Counted from the stretch's first letter, positions 1 to 9,295 are shown. The stretch is DNA of 64,000 bases from Cohaesibacter intestini (GCF_003324485.1 NZ_QODK01000002.1:682001-746000); one strand, 5' to 3'. Numbers and translations: made by a program. Notes: a model not told the origin generated them from the sequence alone.

Positions 1-146
1 TCGAAGGTGGTGCCTGCCGTATACAGAGCCGGGGTAAAGCCCTCAGGGCTGCCCTCGGAACAGTAAACCAGGGTTTTTGCCTGCACACTGGTTGCCATAA
101 CAGCAGCCAAAGCAGTCGCAGCCAGAGCTTTGGTAAGCAACTTCAT
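1..146 (-). CDS. dppA: Dipeptide ABC transporter substrate-binding protein, 5' part only
   Basis: Only the first 48 codons are in the window. The reading frame opens with a Sec signal peptide (positive MKLLTK, then an Ala-rich core ending in VQA) and continues as KTLVYCSEGSPEGFTPALYT. This is the characteristic mature N-terminus of DppA-type family 5 solute-binding proteins, which capture di- and oligopeptides in the periplasm for the DppBCDF importer. A GAGGGA ribosome site lies 7-8 nt before the ATG. The gene is cut by the window edge, so the binding cleft cannot be checked. It lies downstream of, and on the same strand as, an aminopeptidase P gene, which suits peptide use. Confidence 0.88.
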   Translation of the reverse strand, partial: MKLLTKALAATALAAVMATSVQAKTLVYCSEGSPEGFTPALYTAGTTF

Positions 147-338
147 TGTTTGATCCCTCTCAAATCATTATCATTGTGATGTTGCTGCTGACGATATGCT
201 GTTGGCGCTTCAATGCCGCAAGCATATCTCGTCAGCCTCTCGATTGGGTACCGGAAGCAAGGCTCCCAGGCACCCGAAAACGGTACACCAAAGTCGAGTA
301 CAAACTCATCAGAAATGCAACGCTTTTATTCAGAATTT

Positions 339-356
339 TTTGCCCAATTTGGCAAA
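339..356. promoter_or_regulatory. Short inverted repeat upstream of dppA
   Basis: TTTGCC, a 6-nt spacer and GGCAAA form a perfect dyad in the 283-nt gap between the aminopeptidase P gene and dppA, about 190 nt before the dppA start. It could be an operator, but no known factor was matched. The rest of the gap is AT-richer than its surroundings and should hold the dppA promoter. Confidence 0.25.
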
Positions 357-429
357 GAATCTTTGCAATTGTTTCGCGACAGGAAAAATTTTGTCATCTT
401 TGCCAAGGTGCACAAAAAAATCCTGTCGA

Positions 430-2241
430 TCAGTGGCTGATTGGCTCAGTATTTTTGCGAAGCCAATCGCGGGCAAGATCCTCAACCAGATCACCCATCT
501 CCGCCCGCACCCGCGCATGATAGGCATTCAGCCAGGCGATTTCATCGGCGTCCAGCAAAGCTGGGTCGATCAACTCGCGTGCAATGGGCACGAGGGTCAG
601 ATCCTGAAAGCCCATATACCCATTGTCCAGCCGGACAATCTCAACCAGATTTTCGATCCGGATGCCATAATGACCGGCTTCATAATAGCCCGGCTCATTG
701 CTGACAATCATCCCGGGCACCAGATCAAAGGCGCTGACAGGCTTGGCGATCCGCTGCGGCCCTTCATGGACGCACAGAACATGCCCGACACCATGCCCGG
801 TGCCATGGTCATAATCCATGCCATATTGCCAAAGTGGCTGACGGGCGATGACATCGATATGATGGCCGCGCGTGCCATCGGGGAAGGCCAGCATCGCCAG
901 CCGGATATGCCCTTTGAGCACCAAACTGTAAGCCTTGCGCACTGCATCGCTGACCGGCGCAAAGGCCATGGTGCGGGTGGCATCCGTGGTGCCACAATCG
1001 AACTGCCCACCACTATCAAGCAGGAAGATGGAGTTTTCGAGCAGCGGTTTGTTGCTCTCTTCATCGACGCTGTAATGGCACATGGCCCCGTTGGAATCCG
1101 AGGCCGCAATCGTCCCGAAGCTTGGCTGGCGAAAACCGTTCAATTTCTGCCGCTCTGCCAGTATATGATCGACCACCTCCAATTCGGTAATCGGATTGCC
1201 TGAGCGGGCCCGTTCGGCCACAGACCCGGCAAGCCAAGAAAGCGTCTGGATCCATGCGACAGAATCACGTTTGCAGGCCTCGGCCATGCCCGCCAGCTCA
1301 ACCTTGTTCTTCACCGCCTTGGCGATTGCCACCGGCCCGCGCTCGAACTGCACGACACCGCCAGCGGCTTCGACAGCCCGCACTGCCGCATAAGGGGCGA
1401 AATCAGGATCGATCAGGACCTTTTGTCCTTTGCCAATCAGGGCCTCAAGCTCGGTCAGGAAGGCATCTGGCGCAAGCAAGGCGATATCATCAAGGCCCTG
1501 CCCTTTTATCCCGTCGGGAAATTTCTGCTGATCGACGAACCACCGCACCGACCCATCGGCCCCAACGATCGAAAAGGAATGCGGCACCGGATTATAGTCC
1601 ACATCACCGCCGCGGACATTGAGCAGCCACGCAATGCCGTCAGGCTGCGTTTCCACCAGCCAATCAACGCCTTTCTTCCCCAGCAGACGCCCGATCCGCG
1701 CCCGCTTGTCCAGAGACGATTCGCCTGCAATCTGCTCCGGCAAACGGCTGATGGCAGCAGTTGGCTTGGCGGGTTGATCGCGCCAGATGAGATCGACAAG
1801 ATTGGTATCGACAACCGCGAGCTTGGCTCCGGCAGCTTGTGCCCCTGCGCTGAAGCGCTCCACCCAGCTTGCTGGCAGCAACATCGCATCATAGCCAACC
1901 GTCCATCCCTCAGCGGCATGTCCGGACAGCCATTGCTCGAGCGGCGCATCAATCAGATGCTCATAGCCAAACAGCTCGGGTGAGGTCTGCTCACGGACCT
2001 GCACGCTGTAGCGTCCATCAACGAACAGCAAAGCCGCATCCGCAGTCACCAGCCCCAAACCCGCGGACCCGGTAAAGCCGGTCATCCAGGCAAGGCGCTC
2101 GTCATGGGCTGCGCAATATTCCCCCTGATGGGCATCAAAGCGCGGCACGATATAGGCATCAAGTCCGCGTTCCTGCATCACCTGTCGCAGTTTGGCCAGC
2201 CGTTCACCAATGCTGGCCTCATCACCGATCGCAACTAGCAT
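430..2241 (-). CDS. pepP: Xaa-Pro aminopeptidase (aminopeptidase P, M24B)
   Basis: A cytoplasmic metallopeptidase that removes an N-terminal residue preceding proline. The start at 2241 (MLVAIGDEAS) is preferred over an in-frame start at 2280 because AGGAG sits 10 nt before it. This gives 603 residues, the size of the long three-domain aminopeptidase P type. Two creatinase-like N-terminal domains are followed by the pita-bread domain. Metal ligands are visible: Asp in LLDSGGQFDCGTTDATRT, His near 483 in HGTGHGVGH, Glu near 516 in NEPGYYEAG and Glu near 530 in RIENLVEI. It precedes dppA on the same strand with a 283-nt gap, so a shared transcript is uncertain. Confidence 0.93.
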   Translation of the reverse strand: MLVAIGDEASIGERLAKLRQVMQERGLDAYIVPRFDAHQGEYCAAHDERLAWMTGFTGSAGLGLVTADAALLFVDGRYSVQVREQTSPELFGYEHLIDAPLEQWLSGHAAEGWTVGYDAMLLPASWVERFSAGAQAAGAKLAVVDTNLVDLIWRDQPAKPTAAISRLPEQIAGESSLDKRARIGRLLGKKGVDWLVETQPDGIAWLLNVRGGDVDYNPVPHSFSIVGADGSVRWFVDQQKFPDGIKGQGLDDIALLAPDAFLTELEALIGKGQKVLIDPDFAPYAAVRAVEAAGGVVQFERGPVAIAKAVKNKVELAGMAEACKRDSVAWIQTLSWLAGSVAERARSGNPITELEVVDHILAERQKLNGFRQPSFGTIAASDSNGAMCHYSVDEESNKPLLENSIFLLDSGGQFDCGTTDATRTMAFAPVSDAVRKAYSLVLKGHIRLAMLAFPDGTRGHHIDVIARQPLWQYGMDYDHGTGHGVGHVLCVHEGPQRIAKPVSAFDLVPGMIVSNEPGYYEAGHYGIRIENLVEIVRLDNGYMGFQDLTLVPIARELIDPALLDADEIAWLNAYHARVRAEMGDLVEDLARDWLRKNTEPISH

Positions 2242-2330
2242 CGAATGGAATCTCCTGATTTGGAACCAAAAATCCCCCACCCAGACACAGCACCCCTGAA
2301 GATACCGGCCTGAATGGGGGACGTATCAGA

Positions 2331-3773
2331 TCAACCTGCAAAATTGTAGGCGGTCTTCACCGTGGTGTAGAATTCGGCGGCGTAACGTCCCTGCTCGCGC
2401 GAGCCATAGGACGAGCCTTTGCGGCCACCGAATGGCACATGATAATCCACCCCGGCAGTTGGCAGATTGACCATCACCATGCCCGCCTGCGACAGGCGCT
2501 TGAAGTCACGCGCCATTTTCAGATTTTGCGTGCAAATACCGGACGACAAGCCGAATTCGGTATCATTTGCCAACGCCAGACCCTCGTCGAAATCATCAAA
2601 CTTGATCACGCTGGCGCATGGACCAAAGATTTCCTCGCGGCTCACCCGCATCTGGTTGGTGGCATTGACGAACAAAGCCGGACGCTGATAATAGCCCTCG
2701 GCCTTGCCATTGACCTGCTCACCACCAATCACCTCGGCCCCCTCGCTGGCGGCAACAGCAACATAATCAAGGTTGCTATTGAGCTGAGACGAAGACGCTA
2801 CCGGTCCAATCTGAGTTGCCGGGTCGAGTGCATCGCCGACCACCAGAGCGGACATTGCCGCCTGCAGCTTGTCAACAAAGGCATCATGAATGCCCGACTG
2901 GACAATCAACCGCGACGAAGCGGTGCAGCGCTGACCAGTGGAGAAAAAGGCGCTGTTGAGGCAAGAGCCAACCGCAATATCGAGATCGGCATCATTCATC
3001 ACCACCATCGGGTTCTTGCCACCCATCTCGAGCTGAACCTTTTTCAACCCACGTGCTGCCTCCACCGCGATGGAGCGCCCCACCGGCACAGACCCGGTGA
3101 AGGAAATGGCATCAATATCCGGATGAGCCAACATCGCATTGCCGACCACAGACCCGGACCCCATGACAAGGTTGATGACGCCATCTGGACATCCCGCCTC
3201 GGCAAGAATTTCAACCAGAGCATGGGAGCAGCCCGGTGTCAGGTCCGCAGGCTTCAACACCACTGTGTTGCCATAGCAAAGGGCTGGAGCGATCTTCCAG
3301 GCCGGAATGGCAATCGGAAAATTCCATGGGGTGATCAGACCAACGACACCCACCGGCTCGCGGGTCACTTCCACATCAATGTCCGGCCGCACAGAGGCCA
3401 GAAGATCACCAGCATTGCGCAGGGCTTCACCAGCAAAGAACTTGAAGATCTGGGCTGCGCGCACGGTCTCGCCGATGCCTTCGGCCAGCGTTTTGCCCTC
3501 TTCGCGTGACAACAGCGCACCAAGCTCTTCCTTGCGTGCCAGAATAGTGGCACCGACCCGTTCCAGCAGATCAGCGCGCACCTGTGGCGAGGCCATCGCC
3601 CAAGCGGGCAGCGCCTGCCGGGCAGCGGCAACTGCCATCTCAACTTCGGCCTCTCCGGCGCGAGCATAAAGACCAATCACCTCTGCAAGATTGGACGGGT
3701 TCCGATTTTCATTGAAATCGGCACCACCAATCCAGCGTCCCCCAATTAGATTCTCGAACACCTTATCCGTCAT
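2331..3773 (-). CDS. NAD(P)-dependent aldehyde dehydrogenase, possibly alpha-ketoglutaric semialdehyde dehydrogenase type
   Basis: A 480-residue soluble aldehyde dehydrogenase oxidising an aldehyde to its acid. Visible landmarks: Asn151 in TPWNFP, the NAD-binding FTGS motif near 225, general base Glu249 in LEMGGKNP and nucleophile Cys283 in STGQRCTASS. Overall the sequence recalls the 2,5-dioxovalerate (alpha-ketoglutaric semialdehyde) branch used in sugar-acid and hydroxyproline catabolism, but the substrate cannot be fixed from sequence alone. A good ribosome site (GAGGGCGAG) precedes the ATG. No catabolic partner gene lies beside it. The inverted repeat at 3798-3813 upstream may be its operator. 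Confidence 0.85.
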   Translation of the reverse strand: MTDKVFENLIGGRWIGGADFNENRNPSNLAEVIGLYARAGEAEVEMAVAAARQALPAWAMASPQVRADLLERVGATILARKEELGALLSREEGKTLAEGIGETVRAAQIFKFFAGEALRNAGDLLASVRPDIDVEVTREPVGVVGLITPWNFPIAIPAWKIAPALCYGNTVVLKPADLTPGCSHALVEILAEAGCPDGVINLVMGSGSVVGNAMLAHPDIDAISFTGSVPVGRSIAVEAARGLKKVQLEMGGKNPMVVMNDADLDIAVGSCLNSAFFSTGQRCTASSRLIVQSGIHDAFVDKLQAAMSALVVGDALDPATQIGPVASSSQLNSNLDYVAVAASEGAEVIGGEQVNGKAEGYYQRPALFVNATNQMRVSREEIFGPCASVIKFDDFDEGLALANDTEFGLSSGICTQNLKMARDFKRLSQAGMVMVNLPTAGVDYHVPFGGRKGSSYGSREQGRYAAEFYTTVKTAYNFAG

Positions 3774-3797
3774 CTCGCCCTCTGCGTCTTTCTGTTG

Positions 3798-3813
3798 TGT
3801 ATTTTTGGATACA
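3798..3813. promoter_or_regulatory. Candidate operator TGTAT-N6-ATACA upstream of the aldehyde dehydrogenase
   Basis: A perfect TGTAT / ATACA dyad with a 6-nt spacer lies 25 nt upstream of the aldehyde dehydrogenase start, in a short AT-rich patch. Dyads of this type are typical of GntR-family operators, but no regulator gene is adjacent, so the assignment is inference. Confidence 0.35.
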
Positions 3814-3943
3814 ATATACCTATCTCCGATATAAACATATTTGCTCTCCCCTGCAAAGCGCGAAACGGAAACACTTGAGGAATTTACCGGCGCCCGAATT
3901 CAGCATCCCCTGTGCCGCCTCACCCATTGGTCTCGCCAGCCAC

Positions 3944-4252
3944 TCAGCCAAGGAACCCCTCAAGCCCGTCAGTGACCGGCAGAACCACCAAAGCCGGCTT
4001 GTCATAGGGGTGCAACGCGGCATACAGGGATTTCAGCGGCTCAAGGCAGGCCCTTTGCGTCTTGGCCAGAAGCAGAATCTCGGACTCTTCCTCCATCACG
4101 CCCTGCCACCGATAGAGAGACAGCATGCCCGGCAACAAATTGACGCAGGCCACCAGACGCGCCTCCAGCATTGCCTTGGCCAGCTTTTTGGCCACCTCCA
4201 ATGAAGGGCACGTGCCATAGACCATGACGATGTTGCTGTTTTTCTCACCCAT
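3944..4252 (-). CDS. cutA: Divalent-cation tolerance protein CutA, probably C-terminally truncated
   Basis: A small trimeric cytoplasmic protein linked to copper and divalent-cation tolerance. The start at 4252 (MGEKNSNIVMVYGTCPS) has a GGGAG ribosome site. The family pattern is clear: VACVNLLPGMLSLYRW, EILLLAKT and HPYDKPALVVLPV. The frame ends after LEGFLG at a TGA where the family normally has a Trp in a short Y/FLxW(I/V) ending. Reading through that TGA adds VAGETNG and stops at 3920-3922, which matches the usual CutA ending. The gene as written therefore makes 102 residues and lacks its last 8. Confidence 0.88.
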   Translation of the reverse strand: MGEKNSNIVMVYGTCPSLEVAKKLAKAMLEARLVACVNLLPGMLSLYRWQGVMEEESEILLLAKTQRACLEPLKSLYAALHPYDKPALVVLPVTDGLEGFLG

Positions 4253-4344
4253 TCCGAAGCTCTCCCAATTGGAAAATTGTTGCAACCATGCTACTTCACG
4301 AGGCGAAGCCTACCACACAGGCAGTTTAAAAACGGACCAATTCC

Positions 4345-5118
4345 ATGTCACGGCCCTTCGAAAAGATCGCCTTTCTCTCCACACCAACGGAAGAAGCAGA
4401 AAGGGCACGCATGCGACTGGCCCACCGGTATGGTTCCGTGCCGCCTGCGGATGCAGATGTCATTGTCGCCCTTGGTGGTGATGGATTGATGTTGCAAACC
4501 CTGCATCGTCACATGAATTCCGGCATTCCTATCTATGGCATGAATTTCGGCTCCATCGGCTTTCTGATGAATGAATTCCGGGAAGATGATCTGCTGGACC
4601 ATCTTCAAAAGGCCGAACCAAATGAAGTCCATCCACTGGCGATGAGGGCGACCGACTTCGACGGCAAGATCCATGAAGGACTTGCCATCAACGAAATTTC
4701 GGTTTTCCGCCAGACCGCACAAGCCGCCAAACTCGAAATTCACATCGATGGCAAGGTGCGAATGGAGGAACTGATCTGTGACGGCATTCTGGTCGCCACC
4801 CCCACGGGCAGCACTGCTTACAATCTCTCGGCCCACGGACCGATCCTGCCAATGGATTCGCCATTGCTGGCACTCACACCAATCAGCCCGTTCCGCCCCC
4901 GCCACTGGCGTGGTGCCCTGCTGCCCAATACGGCCGACGTGAAAATTGTCGTCAGGGAACCTGCCAAACGGCCACTGAGCGCCGTTGCCGACCATGTGGA
5001 ATTCCGCTCGATTGTCGAGGTAGACATACGCGAGGACGAGTCCAACACCTGCATCATTATGCTTGATCCGGAACAGGGCTGGGCAGAGCGTATCCTCACC
5101 GAACAGTTCCGCTACTGA
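4345..5118 (+). CDS. nadK: NAD kinase
   Basis: Phosphorylates NAD at the 2'-hydroxyl of the adenosine ribose to make NADP, using ATP or polyphosphate. At 257 residues it matches the short alphaproteobacterial form. Diagnostic motifs are visible: GGDG at 44-47 (catalytic Asp), NE in [10 protein letters not shown], and the conserved [18 protein letters not shown] segment that binds NAD and forms the active site. The gene lies divergent from cutA. The ribosome site is weak (GGAC). The 156 nt after it, up to the receiver-domain gene, hold no gene. Confidence 0.95.
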   Translation: MSRPFEKIAFLSTPTEEAERARMRLAHRYGSVPPADADVIVALGGDGLMLQTLHRHMNSGIPIYGMNFGSIGFLMNEFREDDLLDHLQKAEPNEVHPLAMRATDFDGKIHEGLAINEISVFRQTAQAAKLEIHIDGKVRMEELICDGILVATPTGSTAYNLSAHGPILPMDSPLLALTPISPFRPRHWRGALLPNTADVKIVVREPAKRPLSAVADHVEFRSIVEVDIREDESNTCIIMLDPEQGWAERILTEQFRY

Positions 5119-5274
5119 GGCCTTTTGCCGTAAGGCACCATCGCGCAAGACCTTACCAACCTAAGGCTTCCTTAACAGACGCCGGTTAGACTGGGCAGAA
5201 GAAAGGGGCGCTCCCTTGATTTTGCAAGATGTGCCTTACAGAAACAGCGCTGTTCATAACCAAGATGTAAGTCT

Positions 5275-5778
5275 ATGATCAATGTAGATCTGTCACAGCT
5301 CCGATTCCTGGTCGTCGATGACAATGCCCATATGCGCCGCGTTGTCAGAACTTTGATCCACGGATATGGAGCGCGTGAAGTCACCGAAGCAGAAGACGGG
5401 GCGGCTGGCCTGGAATTGTTTCAGACCAATCAGCCCGACATTGTAATCACCGATTGGTTCATGCCGATTTTTTCCGGCATCGAACTGACCCGCATGATGC
5501 GCAATCCGATGTCATCAGCCAACCCGACGGTGCCGATCATCATGTTGACGGGACATTCAGAGAAAAAGCGCGTGACCGAGGCGCGTGATGCAGGGGTAAC
5601 TGAGTTTTTGTGCAAACCGATTTCGGCCAACGCCCTCTACATTCGCGTGGCCTCCTGTCTGGTCAACCAACGCCCCTTCATCCAGGCGGCAGGCTTTTAC
5701 GGACCAGATCGCCGTCGATTTGCAAACCCGCTCTACAAGGGCAATGAAAGACGCAAAAGCGACGCCCACGCGGCATGA
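5275..5778 (+). CDS. Single-domain response regulator (CheY-like receiver)
   Basis: A 167-residue protein with one receiver domain and no output domain. Acidic pocket Asp15/Asp16, phospho-acceptor Asp60 in VITDWFMP, switch Thr92 in MLTGH and Lys114 in LCKP are all present. The C-terminal 40 residues (GPDRRRF...GNERRKSDAHAA) are basic and variable. The Hpt-type gene follows 80 nt later on the same strand, so the two probably belong to one phosphorelay. Whether it controls motility or another output cannot be told from the sequence. Confidence 0.92.
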   Translation: MINVDLSQLRFLVVDDNAHMRRVVRTLIHGYGAREVTEAEDGAAGLELFQTNQPDIVITDWFMPIFSGIELTRMMRNPMSSANPTVPIIMLTGHSEKKRVTEARDAGVTEFLCKPISANALYIRVASCLVNQRPFIQAAGFYGPDRRRFANPLYKGNERRKSDAHAA

Positions 5779-5859
5779 TCACGCCGCCCCGCGCGGCGCC
5801 AACAATGAGCAAGCCCGGCATCTCAAATGGACGGATGGGGCAAGCAGAGGACAGACCTG

Positions 5860-6360
5860 ATGGCGGACTATGAGATCATCAAGCCCAAAGTCGATCTACG
5901 CAAGAAGATCAAGATCCTGCCGAACAATAGCGACTATGATCCTGTCGCCAAGGCAGAACAGGCACTGCAACGCCTGTCAGTGAATTTTGGCACCTGGATG
6001 CAGGAAGAGGTTAAGAGGCTTCAAGCCGCCTGGAAGGATATCGAGGACAATGGCTATTCGGAAGACCGCCTGACCGCCCTGTTCCGCTCCGGCCACGACC
6101 TGAAGGGTCAGGCCCACACGATGGGCTTCCCGATTGCCGGCAACATTGCCGGATCGATGTGCGATCTGATCGAGAAAATTGAAGACCGGGATCAGCTGCC
6201 AATGGACATGCTGCGCAAGCATGTGCAAGCCATCAAGGCCGTGGTCAAGGAAGACGCTCGTGCTGAGGACAATGCCATTGGCAAAGCGCTGGCGCAGGAA
6301 CTGGCAGGCATCGCCGAAGATTGGATCGCCAAGATTGCTCCGGACAAGCTGGAAGACTGA
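5860..6360 (+). CDS. Hpt-domain (histidine phosphotransfer) protein
   Basis: A small 166-residue all-helical protein. The HDLKGQAHTMGFP segment with His79 is the histidine phosphotransfer signature (HxxKG), so it likely passes phosphoryl groups between receiver proteins. A start at 5860 (MADYEIIK) has AGAGGAC upstream; an earlier in-frame ATG at 5827 has no good ribosome site. It lies just downstream of the receiver gene and ends 22 nt before a perfect 19-bp terminator hairpin. The partner kinase is not in the window. Confidence 0.85.
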   Translation: MADYEIIKPKVDLRKKIKILPNNSDYDPVAKAEQALQRLSVNFGTWMQEEVKRLQAAWKDIEDNGYSEDRLTALFRSGHDLKGQAHTMGFPIAGNIAGSMCDLIEKIEDRDQLPMDMLRKHVQAIKAVVKEDARAEDNAIGKALAQELAGIAEDWIAKIAPDKLED

Positions 6361-6382
6361 TCGTACTTTTCAGAGAAGACCA

Positions 6383-6430
6383 CCAAAAGCAAAAAGGCTG
6401 CCTCGGACTGAGCAGCCTTTTTGCTTTTGG
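6383..6430. terminator. Bidirectional rho-independent terminator with perfect 19-bp stem
   Basis: The arms at 6383-6401 and 6412-6430 are perfectly complementary (CCAAAAGCAAAAAGGCTGC and its complement) around a 10-nt loop. Runs of A and T on the two sides allow termination in both directions between the convergent Hpt and DUF2336 genes. Confidence 0.9.
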
Positions 6431-6453
6431 TCTCATGTCTTTGTGCTTGGCAC

Positions 6454-7608
6454 TCAAGCCGCGCTAATTTGCCTGAAGGCAAAGCGTTTCTCACGCGCTT
6501 CATCGCGGGCGATTTGCGTCGCAAAGCGGCGCAGCAACGCATGCAGATCGTCCATCTCGTCATCAACAAGACCGTTATAGTCATTCAGGATGCGATCCAC
6601 CATCAAGCGGGCAAACCGCGCCCGAGAGGCCGCCGGATCGATTTCGCGCGACAGTTCCCCATAAGCAACCAGCGCCGCATGGACGGCCGGAACAATCCGT
6701 TCTGCCAGCCCGGCCTTCCGGCAAAGCGCAAGAACAACCCCTTCACTGGGATCTTCGACACTGGCCAATATTCTCTTCTGGTCCAGATCGGTCAGGCTGA
6801 CCATCGCGGCGATGAAAAGCTCCACATTGCCCATGCACAGACCACGGATCAGAATGTCGGCTGTCAACTGACCGGAAAGACGCAAATGCTCCACCAGCGC
6901 CAGCATCTCGGCCCTGTCCGCACAGCAAAAGGCCAGATCGACAGTCGCCTTGTCGCAGGCATCCTTGACCAGACTTTCCCGCCGCTCGCTGCTGACGAAA
7001 CTCTTGACCAGCCCCAACTGCTCCAGAGCATCCCCCAGCTGAACAATCAGTGTCTGACGGATATCAACCGGCAACCCCGGCAAATCCAGCAAGGCATTGC
7101 GCAACTCTGGCATTTGCCCAAACCGCTCAGCCAGCCGTCGCAAACTGAACACAGCCAATTGCGCACCGGGATTTGCCAGCATCGCGCGACAGGCTTCAGG
7201 GCCGGCAACCTCAGCCATCGCGGCTGACAATGACGGACTGATCGACGGCCGCGACGCAATGGCAAGCTGCATGGCGACACTGCCTTCAGCCACCAGATCC
7301 ACCAACTCCCCATCCAGCAGAACGGGGGAACAGGCCACGACGGGCAACGCCACAGAATCGATATCCTGAATAAGCGAGAGAATGACCTGACGCGGCGCAT
7401 GTGGCGACGTCGCCAATGCCTGACTGAGGGCCTCGCGTACCATCGGGGCGGGATCATCAAGCAGAATTGTCAGGGCCGTATCAGCAGCTTCTTTTTCGGA
7501 TGGCTCCAGCGGCGAATAGAGATAGGCCCGCGCCAGCGCACTGGTCGCCTCCGCGCGCCGTTCCACAGGAGCGGTGTCCATCCAGGAGAGAAACTTGGCT
7601 ACAATCAT
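6454..7608 (-). CDS. DUF2336 domain protein (HEAT-like repeat protein)
   Basis: A 384-residue, helix-rich cytoplasmic protein. Alternating short helices such as EALSQALATSPHAPRQVILSL, VAMQLAIASRPSISPSL and AVFSLRRLAERFG look like HEAT-type repeats, as in the alphaproteobacterial DUF2336 family of unknown function. The C-terminus (MVDRILNDYNGLVDDEMDDLHALLRR) is acidic. It is convergent with the receiver-Hpt pair. A later in-frame Met at residue 10 is an alternative start. No catalytic motif is visible. A signalling or motility role is suggested only by the neighbours. Confidence 0.75.
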   Translation of the reverse strand: MIVAKFLSWMDTAPVERRAEATSALARAYLYSPLEPSEKEAADTALTILLDDPAPMVREALSQALATSPHAPRQVILSLIQDIDSVALPVVACSPVLLDGELVDLVAEGSVAMQLAIASRPSISPSLSAAMAEVAGPEACRAMLANPGAQLAVFSLRRLAERFGQMPELRNALLDLPGLPVDIRQTLIVQLGDALEQLGLVKSFVSSERRESLVKDACDKATVDLAFCCADRAEMLALVEHLRLSGQLTADILIRGLCMGNVELFIAAMVSLTDLDQKRILASVEDPSEGVVLALCRKAGLAERIVPAVHAALVAYGELSREIDPAASRARFARLMVDRILNDYNGLVDDEMDDLHALLRRFATQIARDEAREKRFAFRQISAA

Positions 7609-7793
7609 CCCGACTAGTCCCCGGCCAAAGGCCTACGCATCACTTCAAAGGAACAACCCGGCACCGCCGCAAAAGGCAGAATGCAAGGTCATCTGAATCG
7701 GGAAAGTATGTGGTGAAGTGTCTTTGCACGCCATGCACCAGTGGTCACACGCAGTCCCGAGCCTTACTCGGACTCATTGTGGCCCAGCAACTC

Positions 7794-7809
7794 TTAACGA
7801 TCGGTTCAC
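7794..7809. promoter_or_regulatory. Weak CtrA-like half-conserved site
   Basis: TTAA-N7-TTCAC differs by one base from the CtrA consensus TTAA-N7-TTAAC. It lies about 190 nt upstream of the DUF2336 start, in the otherwise featureless 259-nt gap before the transglycosylase stop. One mismatch and the long distance make this tentative. Confidence 0.2.
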
Positions 7810-7867
7810 CATAAATGGAAAAGACAGAAGATCGATGGCATCCCGCCAACACCAACGCTGTGCTGGT

Positions 7868-9295
7868 TTAGCTATTCTTGGGTGTGTCCACGACACCTCT
7901 GTCCAGAAAAGCGGTGAGATCCAAAGCGCCAAAACGCCGACGCACCAAGTCCCGGCTCAGAATATCTTTCGACTGATCCCGTTCCCCGTTGGTCAAATCA
8001 AGGGGCTGGCGGTCCCGACTGGCCACCGGTTGCTGTGGCTTGGGCCGTGGCAAAGCGTTCCCCAGCGCTTCCACATAGGCATCAGCGGAAATCGGCTTTC
8101 GCTTGGGCAAGGGCATGGCAGCAGAAACCGGTTGGGTAACAGGCTGGTTTTCGATGGCTTCTGCTGCGCTCTGCGCTTTTGTTTCGCTGCTGGCCTTCAG
8201 GTTGCTGTCCGCCTCTGCCGCATAATCGGCAAAGACCCGGCTGACCCGCTCATTGATGGCGGATGAAGCTTTGTTGCTGGCGTCCAGCGCAAAACGCGAC
8301 TGGGTTGCAACAGCGTCGTGGTCGGTCGAGGACCGATAGCTCATGCCATAACGGCTCGGCATTGCGTCTGTCCGTGCCTGGTCTGGATCAGAGAAGAACG
8401 CATCCGGCTTGGTCACATCCGCATTGGCAGCACTCGTTCGAGAGGCACGCGACGTTGCCGTTGAGGCAAGATTATCCCCTGCCAGATCAATCACCCCCGG
8501 TGCCAAGGCCGCCTGCTGGGTGACTTGCTGAACAGATTGAGCAGAAGGGTCACTTTGGGCAAAGCGGCTTTCCTGCATCGAGGCCTTCGGCTTGAACCAA
8601 TTCCCCAGATTGAAGAAACGCGACAAGACGCTCTTTTTCTTCGGCTCCGCCCCGGTGAGATTCTCATAAACCTCGGAGACCGTTTTGGCCTCACCGCTGC
8701 GTTCAAAGAAAATGTTGCGGTTGGCAGCCGCCTGTTGCGGGAAGACCTTGTAGGCTTCAAGGTTGGGTTTGTCCTGCGCCAGCTCTACCAGCCGACCACC
8801 GCCCTGAGCCCCAAGAAAATGGGCAACATAAAGCTCACCGGAACTCGGGGTCCGATTGAGCCGCTCCGACAGGCTGGCCTCATTCTTCTGCGCCAAAGCC
8901 CCGGCCAGCATTGCCGAGGTTTTGGGATCGTTGCGCATTGCCAATATTTGCTGACGGACCTTCGGGTCCTGAACAACAAATTTCGAACCTGATTTGGTGA
9001 TATGCTGTGCCGCATCACCAAAGCCGAGCCTTGGCCCGTCTTCCTTCATCGTCTGCAGCCAGGTTTGCTCAACAAACTGAAACAGGCCAGTCGCCGATGA
9101 AGTCGGCGCCTTGGCGGTCGCGTTCAGACCGCTCTCCCGTTTTGCTGTTTGCACAAGATAGTCGAAGTTCGCACCGGTGGTGCGACTGGCCTCTTCAAAG
9201 GCCGTCCGAAATCTTGTTGGCATGTTGAGTGAAACCGAACTGGTCACTTCTCTCTCCAGATTGTGTGCAATTGCGCGCGTTTTGACCGATACCAT
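7868..9295 (-). CDS. Lytic transglycosylase SLT-domain protein
   Basis: A 475-residue peptidoglycan-cleaving enzyme candidate. The catalytic Glu54 is in AKRESGLNATA, followed by SSATGLFQFVEQTWL and later GELYVAHFLGAQGG, the usual SLT order. There is no obvious signal peptide at the N-terminus (MVSVKTRAIAHNLEREV...). The C-terminal half is Ala/Ser/Pro-rich and low in complexity, with a conserved-looking tail (RRFGALDLTAFLDRG). The start is uncertain because the ribosome site is weak; Met25 is an alternative. A CtrA-like box lies 64 nt upstream, so cell-cycle or motility control is plausible. Confidence 0.82.
   Translation of the reverse strand: MVSVKTRAIAHNLEREVTSSVSLNMPTRFRTAFEEASRTTGANFDYLVQTAKRESGLNATAKAPTSSATGLFQFVEQTWLQTMKEDGPRLGFGDAAQHITKSGSKFVVQDPKVRQQILAMRNDPKTSAMLAGALAQKNEASLSERLNRTPSSGELYVAHFLGAQGGGRLVELAQDKPNLEAYKVFPQQAAANRNIFFERSGEAKTVSEVYENLTGAEPKKKSVLSRFFNLGNWFKPKASMQESRFAQSDPSAQSVQQVTQQAALAPGVIDLAGDNLASTATSRASRTSAANADVTKPDAFFSDPDQARTDAMPSRYGMSYRSSTDHDAVATQSRFALDASNKASSAINERVSRVFADYAAEADSNLKASSETKAQSAAEAIENQPVTQPVSAAMPLPKRKPISADAYVEALGNALPRPKPQQPVASRDRQPLDLTNGERDQSKDILSRDLVRRRFGALDLTAFLDRGVVDTPKNS

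Noticed and set aside
430-1203. Long plus-strand frames opposite aminopeptidase P
   Set aside because: They lack domain content and ribosome sites; the minus-strand peptidase explains the region.
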